Source: JBFXJF01 sp050175155 (GTDB lineage: Bacteria > Bacillota > Bacilli > Tepidibacillales > Tepidibacillaceae). Taken from it: DNA of 6,217 nt. This document shows, piece by piece, positions 1 through 5,442 of this stretch. The position numbers and the translations under genes were made by a program. Below the pieces are notes generated by a model. The model searched no databases. It saw only the letters and a program-made list of their open reading frames with translations, and had not been told where the DNA came from. Numbering within the stretch: the first letter of the stretch is position 1; the number at the start of each line of letters is the position of its first letter. Location: NCBI GenBank assembly GCA_050175155.1, contig JBFXJF010000063.1:1-6217 (forward strand), given 5' to 3'.

Positions 1-174
1 GTACGAGGTGTAGTAATGAACCCTAATGACCATCCACATGGTGGAGGAGAAGGTAAAGCACCTATAGGTCGTAAATCACCAGTTACTCCTTGGGGAAAAC
101 CTACTTTAGGTTATAAAACCCGTAAAAAGAATAAGGCATCTAGCAAATATATTATTCGTGGTCGTAAGAAATAA
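1..174 (+). CDS. rplB: 50S ribosomal protein L2, C-terminal fragment (5' end outside window)
   Basis: L2 binds 23S rRNA near the peptidyl transferase centre and helps join the subunits. Only the last 57 codons are present, in frame 1 from the first base, ending in TAA. The fragment carries the family hallmark NPNDHPHGGGEG (residues 7-18 of the fragment), the conserved glycine/histidine loop that reaches towards the catalytic centre. It is followed by the SPVTPWGKPT segment and a lysine/arginine-rich tail ending RGRKK, the usual L2 C-terminus. The position directly upstream of rpsS matches the standard S10 operon order. The gene is cut by the window edge; nothing suggests that it is damaged. 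Confidence 0.97.
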   Translation, partial: VRGVVMNPNDHPHGGGEGKAPIGRKSPVTPWGKPTLGYKTRKKNKASSKYIIRGRKK

Positions 175-250
175 ATAAATTATTGTTAAGTTAGATGGAT
201 AATAATGAAAGAAAATTAGATAATTAGCCATCTTGAAGGGAGGTATTTGC
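175..250 (+). other. rplB-rpsS spacer with weak inverted repeat and rpsS ribosome binding site
   Basis: At 76 nt this is the longest spacer in the window; the others are 41 nt or less. It is very AT-rich. AGATGG (193-198) can pair with CCATCT (228-233) around a 29-nt loop, just upstream of the SD sequence AAGGGAGGT (236-244). No promoter pair with plausible spacing and no U-tract terminator is visible. The function, if any, is unknown. Confidence 0.4.
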
Positions 251-529
251 ATGGGACGTAGCTTAAAAAAGGGACCCTTTGCTGATAGCCATTTAACAAA
301 AAAAGTTGAAGTGTTAAATGAGAAAAATGAAAAAAAAGTAATAAAAACATGGTCTCGTCGTTCTACGATTTTCCCTCAATATATAGGACATACTATTGCG
401 GTGCATGATGGACGTAAGCATGTACCAGTATATATTACAGAAGATATGGTAGGGCACAAGTTAGGAGAATTTGCTCCTACTCGTACGTATAAAGGACATA
501 CAGATGATGACAAGAAAACTAAGCGTTAA
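251..529 (+). CDS. rpsS: 30S ribosomal protein S19
   Basis: S19 sits in the head of the small subunit, partners S13, and contacts the A-site region of 16S rRNA. The product is 92 residues, the usual length, starting MGRSLKKGPF. The family signature runs over residues 53-77: DGRKHVPVYITEDMVGHK followed by LGEFAPT. The open frame extends upstream to a TTG at 233, but that codon overlaps the SD sequence AAGGGAGGT (236-244). The ATG at 251, 6 nt beyond the SD site, gives the family-standard N-terminus, so I chose it. It lies between rplB and rplV as in most bacteria. Confidence 0.97.
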   Translation: MGRSLKKGPFADSHLTKKVEVLNEKNEKKVIKTWSRRSTIFPQYIGHTIAVHDGRKHVPVYITEDMVGHKLGEFAPTRTYKGHTDDDKKTKR

Positions 530-553
530 TCGAATTGAGAGGAGGTACAGTAA

Positions 554-895
554 ATGCAAGCTAAAGCTGTAGCTAGATATGTCCGTATTGCTCCTCGTAA
601 AGCGGGTCTTGTAATAGACCTAATTCGGGGCAAAAATATTGGAGAGGCACTTGCGATATTGCGTTATACGCCAAAAGCCGCTTCTCCGATAATTGAAAAA
701 GTATTAATTTCTGCTATTGCAAATGCAGAACATAATTATAAAATGAAAGCAGATAATTTAGTAGTTAGTGAAGCTTATGCAAATCAAGGATCAACTATGA
801 AACGTTTTCGTCCTAGAGCGATGGGACGTGCTAGCAGAATAAATAAGCGAACTAGTCATATTACTATCGTACTATCAGAGAAAAAGGAGGGATAG
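554..895 (+). CDS. rplV: 50S ribosomal protein L22
   Basis: L22 is an early-assembly protein. Its long beta-hairpin lines the peptide exit tunnel. The product is 113 residues, typical for Bacillota. The N-terminal half carries ARYVRIAPRKAGLVIDLIRG (residues 7-26). The tunnel hairpin and family signature lie at about 78-107, including KRFRPRAMGRASRINKRT (83-100). The MKR triplet at residues 82-84, whose loss in E. coli L22 gives macrolide resistance, is intact here. SD GAGGAGGT (539-546) lies 7 nt before the ATG. The 3' end contains the SD sequence of the next gene, only 3 nt separate the two frames, and the pair is probably translationally coupled. Confidence 0.97.
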   Translation: MQAKAVARYVRIAPRKAGLVIDLIRGKNIGEALAILRYTPKAASPIIEKVLISAIANAEHNYKMKADNLVVSEAYANQGSTMKRFRPRAMGRASRINKRTSHITIVLSEKKEG

Positions 896-898
896 AAC

Positions 899-1221
899 TT
901 GGGACAAAAGGTTAACCCGGTTGGTCTTCGAATAGGTATTATTCGTGATTGGGAATCTAAATGGTATGCTGATAAAAATTATGCTGAACTATTACATGAA
1001 GATTTGAAAATCCGTGAAATACTAAAAAAACGTTTATTTGACTCTGCGATTTCAAGCATAGAAATAGAAAGAGCGGTTAATCGCGTTAATGTTACTATTC
1101 ATACTGCTAAACCTGGTATGGTTATTGGAAAAGGTGGTACTGAAGTAGAAAATCTTCGTCAGTTATTGACTAACCTTACAAATAAAAAAGTACACATTAA
1201 TATTGCGGAAATTAAAGTTCC
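899..1221 (+). CDS. rpsC: 30S ribosomal protein S3, N-terminal part (3' part lost in assembly gap)
   Basis: S3 lies at the mRNA entry channel of the small subunit. The visible part covers residues 1-107 plus two bases of codon 108 (CC, hence proline whatever follows), about half of a protein that is about 218 residues in Bacillus. It has the S3 N-terminus MGQKVNPVGLRIGIIRDWES and the KH RNA-binding domain with its GxxG loop in GMVIGKGG (residues 73-80). The start is TTG at 899. It is supported by SD AAGGAGGG (884-891) placed 7 nt upstream inside rplV, and by the family N-terminus. The frame stays open through the N run into downstream coding sequence, but that sequence belongs to L16. The C-terminal S3 domain is not in the window, so true length and integrity cannot be judged. 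Confidence 0.95.
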
Positions 1222-1321
1222 NNNNNNNNNNNNNNNNNNNNNNNNNNNNNNNNNNNNNNNNNNNNNNNNNNNNNNNNNNNNNNNNNNNNNNNNNNNNNNN
1301 NNNNNNNNNNNNNNNNNNNNN
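1222..1321. other. Assembly gap (run of exactly 100 N)
   Basis: Exactly 100 undetermined bases separate an S3 N-terminal half from an L16 C-terminal part. A run of this round length is a common placeholder for a gap of unknown size. Using Bacillus-like lengths (S3 about 218, L16 about 144 residues), the missing DNA should be about 110 codons of rpsC plus stop, a short spacer, and about 86 codons of rplP. That is near 590-600 nt rather than 100. The size is an inference; the gene mismatch across the gap is seen directly in the translation. Confidence 0.95.
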
Positions 1322-1498
1322 AAAGGTTCTCCTGAAAAGTGGGTAGCGGTTGTTAAACCTGGGAAAGTAATGTTTGAATTAGCTGGTGTTTCAGAAGAAA
1401 TAGCACGCGAAGCTATGCGTCTGGCATCCAATAAGCTGCCAATTAAAACTAAATTTGTAAAGCGTGAAGAAGTGGGTGGTGACGCAAATGAAAGCTGA
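1322..1498 (+). CDS. rplP: 50S ribosomal protein L16, C-terminal part (5' part lost in assembly gap)
   Basis: L16 binds 23S rRNA near the A-site tRNA elbow and is needed for late 50S maturation. The 58 visible residues start KGSPEKWVAVVKPGKVMFEL and end KREEVGGDANES with TGA. This is the L16 C-terminus: VAVVKPGKV, GVSEEIAREA and KLPIKTKFVKREE are family-specific, and no part resembles the S3 C-terminal domain. The start codon and roughly the first 86 residues lie in the N run. The frame happens to match that of rpsC across the 100 N, which makes one false chimeric gene if the gap is ignored. The last 11 nt overlap rpmC, as in Bacillus. Confidence 0.95.
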   Translation, partial: KGSPEKWVAVVKPGKVMFELAGVSEEIAREAMRLASNKLPIKTKFVKREEVGGDANES

Positions 1499-1688
1499 TG
1501 AATTAAGAAATATGACCACTGCTGAAATTGAACAAAAAATAAATTCTTTTAAAGAAGAATTATTTAACCTCCGTTTTCAATTAGCTACGGGTCAATTAGA
1601 AAATACTTCGCGTATTTCTGAAGTGAGAAAAGGAATTGCTCGTGCCAATACCGTATTGCGTGAAAGAGAATTGGGAATTAAGAAATAA
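1488..1688 (+). CDS. rpmC: 50S ribosomal protein L29
   Basis: L29 is a small two-helix protein near the exit tunnel mouth. It partners L23 and helps form the docking area for trigger factor and the signal recognition particle. The product is 66 residues, the same as in Bacillus subtilis, starting MKADELRNMTTAEIEQK. The conserved core is KEELFNLRFQLATGQLEN (residues 22-39), followed by RISEVRKGIAR. An in-frame GTG lies upstream at 1464, but the ATG at 1488 gives the family N-terminus. It overlaps the rplP stop by 11 nt (ATGAAAGCTGA), and its SD, GGGTGGTGA (1474-1482), lies inside rplP and is weaker than those of most neighbours. This suggests translation coupled to L16. Confidence 0.96.
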   Translation: MKADELRNMTTAEIEQKINSFKEELFNLRFQLATGQLENTSRISEVRKGIARANTVLRERELGIKK

Positions 1689-1709
1689 GTCCTGAAAGGA
1701 GGTTAAACA

Positions 1710-1973
1710 ATGTCTGAACGTAATCAACGCAAAGTAAAAATGGGTAAAGTTGTAAGTGATAAGATGGATAAGACAATTGTTGTAGCAGTCGAAACTTACA
1801 AAAAACATTCTCTATATGGTAAGAGAATTAAGCATACTAAAAAGTTTAAAGCACATGATGAAACCAACCAAGCTAAAATAGGTGATGTTGTAAAAATCAT
1901 GGAAACTAGACCGCTTTCTAAAGACAAATGTTGGCGTTTAATCGAGATTGTTGAAGAAGGTATCACTATTTAA
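1710..1973 (+). CDS. rpsQ: 30S ribosomal protein S17
   Basis: S17 is a primary 16S rRNA-binding protein of the 5' domain, with an OB-fold. The product has 87 residues, as in B. subtilis, and is nearly collinear with it: MSERNQRKVKMGKVVSDKMD at the start, then DKTIVVAVETYKKHSLYGKR, then the family signature GDVVKIMETRPLSK (residues 58-71). SD AAAGGAGGT (1695-1703) lies 6 nt before the ATG. The C-terminal segment reads KDKCWRLIEIVEE, with Cys-Trp where Bacillus has Arg-Phe; this is ordinary variation as far as I can tell. It is the last gene of the S10-operon section, with 41 nt before rplN. Confidence 0.97.
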   Translation: MSERNQRKVKMGKVVSDKMDKTIVVAVETYKKHSLYGKRIKHTKKFKAHDETNQAKIGDVVKIMETRPLSKDKCWRLIEIVEEGITI

Positions 1974-2014
1974 TAGATAATTAAAGATTTGCGTTCCGAA
2001 AGGAGGGACTTTTT

Positions 2015-2383
2015 ATGATTCAACCACAAACAATGCTGAATGTAGCCGATAATTCGGGGGCAAAAAAATTAATGGCTATTAAGGTTTTAGGTGGATCAGT
2101 ACGTAAGTTTGGTAATATTGGAGATATTATTGTATGTTCAGTAAAAGAAGCAACACCTGGTGGCGTTGTCAAAAAAGGCGATGTAGTAAAAGCTGTAATT
2201 GTTAGAACAAGAAGAGGAAGCAGAAGGAATGATGGTTCCTATATCAAGTTTGATGAAAATGCAGCTGTATTAATAAAAGATGACAAAAGTCCTCGCGGCA
2301 CTCGTATATTTGGACCAGTTGCTCGTGAGTTACGGGAGAAAGACTTCATGAAAATTATTTCTTTAGCTCCCGAAGTAATTTAA
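2015..2383 (+). CDS. rplN: 50S ribosomal protein L14
   Basis: L14 lies on the 50S interface, contacts L19 and 16S rRNA in an intersubunit bridge, and is the docking partner of the silencing factor RsfS. The product has 122 residues, the standard bacterial length. It starts MIQPQTMLNVADNSGAKKLM. The family signature spans about residues 60-87, with AVIVRTRRGSRRNDGSYIKF leading into ENAAVLI. The C-terminal GTRIFGPVARELREKDFMKI (95-114) is also canonical. SD AAAGGAGGG (1999-2007) precedes the ATG by 7 nt. In E. coli this gene opens a separately transcribed spc operon. Here the 41-nt spacer shows no clear promoter, so cotranscription with rpsQ seems likely. Confidence 0.97.
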   Translation: MIQPQTMLNVADNSGAKKLMAIKVLGGSVRKFGNIGDIIVCSVKEATPGGVVKKGDVVKAVIVRTRRGSRRNDGSYIKFDENAAVLIKDDKSPRGTRIFGPVARELREKDFMKIISLAPEVI

Positions 2384-2407
2384 TCTGTGATTTAAGGAGG
2401 TGTTTTA

Positions 2408-2740
2408 ATGAAATCCTCAAAAAAGATTCATGTAAAAAAAGGTGATAATATTATAGTTATTTCTGGTAAGGATAAAGGGAAAAAAGGTAGAATAATCCAC
2501 GCCTATCCGAAAGAAAGTCGTGTTTTAGTTGAAGGAATAAATCTTATAAAAAAACATACTCGTCCCTCTCAAGCTAATCCACAAGGGGGAATAATTAACA
2601 AAGAAGCGCCGATTCATTCATCTAATGTAATGCTAATAGATCCAAAGACTGGAGAACCAACAAGAGTAGGTAGTAAAGTTTTAAAAAGTGGAGAAAAGGT
2701 GCGAGTTGCTAAAAAGTCTGGCGAAGTAATAGATAAGTAG
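2408..2740 (+). CDS. rplX: 50S ribosomal protein L24
   Basis: L24 is one of the two initiators of 50S assembly and binds 23S domain I near the exit tunnel. The product is 110 residues. The KOW motif lies at the N-terminus in KKGDNIIVISGKDKGKKGR (residues 10-28). It is followed by RVLVEGINLIKKHTRPSQAN, the GGIINKEAPIHSSNVMLIDP block and the C-terminal KVRVAKKSGEVIDK. Bacillus L24 is 103 residues and begins MHVKKGD; this one has six extra N-terminal residues (MKSSKK), and the ATG is supported by SD AAGGAGGT (2394-2401) at 6 nt. An internal start giving the shorter form is not available in frame at that point. Confidence 0.96.
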   Translation: MKSSKKIHVKKGDNIIVISGKDKGKKGRIIHAYPKESRVLVEGINLIKKHTRPSQANPQGGIINKEAPIHSSNVMLIDPKTGEPTRVGSKVLKSGEKVRVAKKSGEVIDK

Positions 2741-2765
2741 TCAGGTTGAAAGGAGGGAACGAACT

Positions 2766-3308
2766 ATGACGGCAAGATTAAATGAAAAGTATAATAATGA
2801 TATAACACCAGCTTTGCTGAAAAAATTTAATTACAAATCCGTAATGCAAGTACCTCGTGTAGAAAAAGTTGTTATCAATATGGGACTTGGAGAAGCTGTA
2901 CAAAATTCTAAAATATTAGACAGTGCAGTTGCGGATTTAGCTTTAATCACGGGACAAAAGCCTGTTGTAACTCGTGCAAAAAAATCAATTGCGGGCTTTA
3001 AATTACGTGAGGGTATGCCTATTGGAGCGAAAGTTACGCTTCGAGGGGAGCGTATGTATTATTTTATTGATAAATTATTTAATATATCTCTTCCAAGAGT
3101 TCGTGATTTTCGTGGTGTTTCAAATAAATCATTTGATGGTCGTGGAAACTATACAATAGGTTTAAAAGAACAATTAGTGTTCCCGGAAATTGATTATGAT
3201 AAGATTGATAAACTTCGTGGTATGGATATAGTATTTGTTACGACAGCTAAGACTGATGAAGAAGCTCACGAATTGTTAAGTCAATTAGGAATGCCATTTA
3301 CTAAATAA
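2766..3308 (+). CDS. rplE: 50S ribosomal protein L5
   Basis: L5 binds 5S rRNA with L18 and L25-type proteins, forms part of the central protuberance, and contacts P-site tRNA and S13. The product has 180 residues; about 179 is usual. The family signature is LALITGQKPVVTRAKKS (residues 58-74). Other conserved blocks are VVINMGLGEAVQNSK (35-49), LREGMPIGAKVTLRGERMY (80-98) and the C-terminal domain with GRGNYTIGLKEQLVFPEIDY. SD AAAGGAGGG (2749-2757) lies 8 nt before the ATG. In E. coli the spc operon is autoregulated by S8 binding near the start of this gene; I could not recognise a matching S8-site fold in the 25-nt spacer here. Confidence 0.97.
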   Translation: MTARLNEKYNNDITPALLKKFNYKSVMQVPRVEKVVINMGLGEAVQNSKILDSAVADLALITGQKPVVTRAKKSIAGFKLREGMPIGAKVTLRGERMYYFIDKLFNISLPRVRDFRGVSNKSFDGRGNYTIGLKEQLVFPEIDYDKIDKLRGMDIVFVTTAKTDEEAHELLSQLGMPFTK

Positions 3309-3329
3309 GCAATTTGAGGAGGGAATAGA

Positions 3330-3515
3330 GTGGCCAAGAAATCAATGGTTGCTAAACAAAAACGATTGCAAAAGTATAAAGTAAGAGAGTATACTCGCTG
3401 CGAACGTTGTGGACGTCCACATTCTGTTTTGCGAAAATTTAAACTGTGTCGAATTTGTTTTAGGGAACTTGCACATAAAGGACAAATTCCTGGAGTTAAG
3501 AAGGCTAGTTGGTAG
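3330..3515 (+). CDS. rpsN: 30S ribosomal protein S14, zinc-binding (C+) type
   Basis: S14 is a late-assembling protein of the small-subunit head, next to S3 and S10. The product has 61 residues, the length of the short zinc-containing form (RpsZ type). Two CxxC pairs, Cys24/Cys27 (CERC) and Cys40/Cys43 (CRIC), form the zinc ribbon. The C-terminus GQIPGVKKASW is invariant in this family. The start is GTG at 3330, 6 nt after SD GAGGAGGG (3316-3323), giving MAKKSMVAKQKRL, the expected N-terminus. The zinc-free long form of S14 is often encoded elsewhere and used under zinc limitation; none is visible here. Confidence 0.97.
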   Translation: MAKKSMVAKQKRLQKYKVREYTRCERCGRPHSVLRKFKLCRICFRELAHKGQIPGVKKASW

Positions 3516-3543
3516 ATCCAATCTAGGGAAGGAGGTTACTTAC

Positions 3544-3942
3544 ATGGCAATGACAGATCCAATTGCAGATATGTTAACTCGAATTAGAAATGCTAATACT
3601 GTTCGTCATGAAATAGTTGAGATTCCAGCCTCTAATATTAAAAAAGAAATAGCTGAAATCTTAAAACGTGAAGGTTTCATTCGAGATGCTGAGTATATAG
3701 AGGATACAAAACAGGGAATAATCCGTTTGTTTTTGAAATACGGACCGAATAATGAAAGAATAATAACTGGATTGAAAAGAATTAGTAAACCAGGATTACG
3801 AGTATATGCTAAGAACAATGAAGTACCAAAAGTACTTGGTGGATTAGGAATTGCAGTTATATCAACATCACAAGGTGTATTAACTGATAATGAGGCTCGT
3901 AATAAAAAAATGGGCGGGGAAGTTCTTGCGTACATCTGGTAA
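3544..3942 (+). CDS. rpsH: 30S ribosomal protein S8
   Basis: S8 is a primary binder of the 16S central domain and, in E. coli, the translational repressor of the spc operon. The product has 132 residues, as in Bacillus, starting MAMTDPIADMLTRIRNANT. The family signature at residues 102-119 is GIAVISTSQGVLTDNEAR, and the protein ends GGEVLAYIW. The open frame continues upstream to 3409 through the rpsN gene, but the ATG at 3544 follows SD AAGGAGGT (3529-3536) by 7 nt and gives the family N-terminus, so the longer reading is wrong. A second in-frame ATG at 3550 would also be possible but fits the SD spacing less well. Confidence 0.97.
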   Translation: MAMTDPIADMLTRIRNANTVRHEIVEIPASNIKKEIAEILKREGFIRDAEYIEDTKQGIIRLFLKYGPNNERIITGLKRISKPGLRVYAKNNEVPKVLGGLGIAVISTSQGVLTDNEARNKKMGGEVLAYIW

Positions 3943-3972
3943 TATACTCAAATCCGACTGGGGGTGTTATGA

Positions 3973-4509
3973 ATGTCTCGTATAGGAAGAAAAATTATTG
4001 AAGTTCCAGAAGATGTAGAAGTTAAAATTAAAGGTTCCGAGGTTACAGTAAAAGGACCTAAAGGAACATTAAAGAAAACATTTAACGAAGAGATGAAGAT
4101 TACGAAAAGAAAAGATCAAATTAGTGTACAACGTCCTTCTGACAATAAATTGCATCGGGCTTTACATGGTACAACCCGAAGTTTAATAAGTAACATGATA
4201 GAAGGTGTTACGAAAGGGTTTGAGAAAAGACTTGAATTAGTCGGTGTAGGGTACAGAGTAGCAAAGTCAGGAAGTAAAGTAACACTAAATGTTGGTTATT
4301 CACATCCAATTGAATTTATGCCTGAGGATGGTATAGATTTGGATGTAATTGATACAAATAAAATTTTGGTTAAGGGAATAGATAAAGAACGTGTAGGTGC
4401 CACCGCAGCTAATATAAGATCTATACGTGAACCAGAACCTTATAAGGGTAAAGGTATTAAATATTCCGATGAGAAAATTCGTCGTAAGGTTGGTAAGACT
4501 GGTAAGTAG
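3973..4509 (+). CDS. rplF: 50S ribosomal protein L6
   Basis: L6 binds 23S rRNA beside the sarcin-ricin loop, near the GTPase-associated centre. The product has 178 residues; about 179 is usual. It consists of two repeated alpha/beta domains: MSRIGRKIIEVPEDVEVKIK opens the first, and the second begins around residue 83 (FEKRLELVGVGYRV). The L6 signature PEPYKGKGIKY lies at 154-164, and the C-terminus is RRKVGKTGK. The start ATG at 3973 follows an SD of GGGGGTG (3960-3966), a poorer match than those of its neighbours. An ATG 4 nt upstream (3969) is in another frame and does not encode L6. Confidence 0.97.
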   Translation: MSRIGRKIIEVPEDVEVKIKGSEVTVKGPKGTLKKTFNEEMKITKRKDQISVQRPSDNKLHRALHGTTRSLISNMIEGVTKGFEKRLELVGVGYRVAKSGSKVTLNVGYSHPIEFMPEDGIDLDVIDTNKILVKGIDKERVGATAANIRSIREPEPYKGKGIKYSDEKIRRKVGKTGK

Positions 4510-4511
4510 TG

Positions 4512-4534
4512 CTTTCGCTTAACGAAGGGAGTGA
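4512..4534 (+). promoter_or_regulatory. Hairpin overlapping the rplR ribosome binding site
   Basis: CTTTCG (4512-4517) can pair with CGAAGG (4523-4528) around the 5-nt loop CTTAA, giving a six-pair stem with one G-U pair. The 3' arm takes up the first part of the SD AAGGGAGTGA (4525-4534) that serves the TTG start of rplR at 4541. If it forms, it would mask part of the site unless ribosomes finishing rplF open it. The pairing is seen in the sequence; a regulatory role is only inferred. Confidence 0.35.
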
Positions 4535-4540
4535 ATCCGG

Positions 4541-4909
4541 TTGATAAATAAAGTAGATAAAAATAAAATTCGTAGAAAAAGACATTTACGTATAAGAAAA
4601 GTATTAAATGGAACAGTAGAACGACCTCGTCTAAGTGTATTTCGTTCGTCAAAGCATATATATGCACAATTAATTGATGATATGAATGGAAATACTTTAG
4701 TTTCAGCATCAACATTAGATGAAGAGTTGAAAGGGAAATATACGAATGGCGGCAATGTCGAAGCAGCAAAACTTGTAGGTGAGATTATTGCAAAACGTGC
4801 AATAGATAAAGGCTATAAAATTATTGTTTTTGATAGAAGTGGTTATTTATATCATGGTAGAATTAAGGCACTGGCTGATTCTGCACGTGAAACAGGTCTT
4901 CAATTCTAG
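4541..4909 (+). CDS. rplR: 50S ribosomal protein L18
   Basis: L18 binds 5S rRNA and with L5 anchors it in the central protuberance. The product has 122 residues against 120 in B. subtilis. The basic N-terminal arm (KNKIRRKRHLRIRK, residues 7-20) leads into GTVERPRLSVFRSSKHIYAQ (24-43). The C-terminal core is VFDRSGYLYHGRIKALADSA (96-115). The start is TTG at 4541, chosen because it gives the MI.K N-terminus seen in relatives and sits 6 nt after AAGGGAGTGA (4525-4534). The GTG inside that SD (4531) reads into a stop after six codons. The SD is partly paired in a small hairpin, so initiation may depend on translation of rplF. Confidence 0.96.
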   Translation: MINKVDKNKIRRKRHLRIRKVLNGTVERPRLSVFRSSKHIYAQLIDDMNGNTLVSASTLDEELKGKYTNGGNVEAAKLVGEIIAKRAIDKGYKIIVFDRSGYLYHGRIKALADSARETGLQF

Positions 4910-4933
4910 CCAGATAAGTAAGGAGGTAAAGAA

Positions 4934-5431
4934 ATGCAAATTGACCCGAATACTCTTGATTTACAAGAAAAAGTAGTCAACATCAACCGTGTTGCGAAAG
5001 TTGTAAAAGGCGGAAGACGTTTTAGCTTTAGTGCATTGGTCGTTGTTGGAGATAAAAATGGATGGGTAGGAGCAGGAATAGGTAAAGCTTCAGAGGTACC
5101 AGATGCAATACGAAAGGGTATTGAAGATGCAAAAAAACATCTAATTCATGTACCATTAGTAGGAGCTACGATTCCACACCAAATAGATGGAATTTATGGT
5201 GCAGGAAAAGTATTTCTTAAGCCAGCTTCTGAAGGTACTGGCGTTATAGCAGGTGGACCGGTTCGTGCTGTACTTGAATTAGCAGGAATTGAAGATATTT
5301 TAACTAAATCATTAGGTTCTTCAAATTCAATGAGTATGGTAAATGCAACTTTGAATGGTTTAAGTCGTCTAAAGCGGGCCGAAGAAGTTGCTAAATTGCG
5401 TGGGAAAACTGTTGAAGAACTGTTAGGATAG
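4934..5431 (+). CDS. rpsE: 30S ribosomal protein S5
   Basis: S5 lies where mRNA enters the small subunit and affects decoding accuracy and mRNA unwinding. The product has 165 residues (166 in B. subtilis). The N-terminal double-stranded-RNA-binding-like domain carries NRVAKVVKGGRRFSFSALVV (residues 18-37) followed by GDKNGWVGAGIGKASEVPDA, the family signature. The C-terminal domain contains KPASEGTGVIAGGPVRAVLE (96-115) and KRAEEVAKLRGKTVEELLG. The AKVVKGGR loop, where spectinomycin-resistance substitutions cluster in E. coli, looks wild type. SD AAGGAGGT (4920-4927) precedes the ATG by 6 nt. The stop TAG overlaps the SD of rpmD. Confidence 0.97.
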   Translation: MQIDPNTLDLQEKVVNINRVAKVVKGGRRFSFSALVVVGDKNGWVGAGIGKASEVPDAIRKGIEDAKKHLIHVPLVGATIPHQIDGIYGAGKVFLKPASEGTGVIAGGPVRAVLELAGIEDILTKSLGSSNSMSMVNATLNGLSRLKRAEEVAKLRGKTVEELLG

Positions 5432-5442
5432 GAGGGAATATC

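Noticed and set aside
183..224. Promoter-like TTGTTA and GATAAT hexamers in the rplB-rpsS spacer
   Set aside because: TTGTTA (183-188) lies 9 nt from one GATAAT (198-203) and 30 nt from the other (219-224); neither is near 17 nt. AT-rich spacers give such hexamers by chance.
233..250. TTG start giving S19 six extra residues
   Set aside because: The TTG abuts the SD itself and has no SD of its own. The ATG at 251 gives the standard S19 N-terminus.
1159..1431. Minus-strand open frame spanning the N run
   Set aside because: It is antisense to rpsC/rplP, a third of it is undetermined bases, and it has no SD site or recognisable domain. It is a shadow of the real genes.
1993..2014. Stem followed by TTTTT before rplN, resembling an intrinsic terminator at the S10/spc boundary
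   Set aside because: The stem has only about five pairs including a G-U, the loop and 3' arm are the rplN SD, and the T run is just five bases. It would be a poor terminator and lies within a compact operon.
3409..3543. N-terminal extension of S8 into the rpsN gene
   Set aside because: The extension overlaps rpsN in another frame, does not resemble S8, and a strong SD precedes the ATG at 3544.
4440..4769. Two overlapping minus-strand frames across the rplF-rplR junction (4440-4769 and 4519-4755)
   Set aside because: They are antisense to conserved ribosomal genes and rich in Leu/Phe/Tyr, as expected from reading AT-rich basic-protein genes backwards. There is no SD support.
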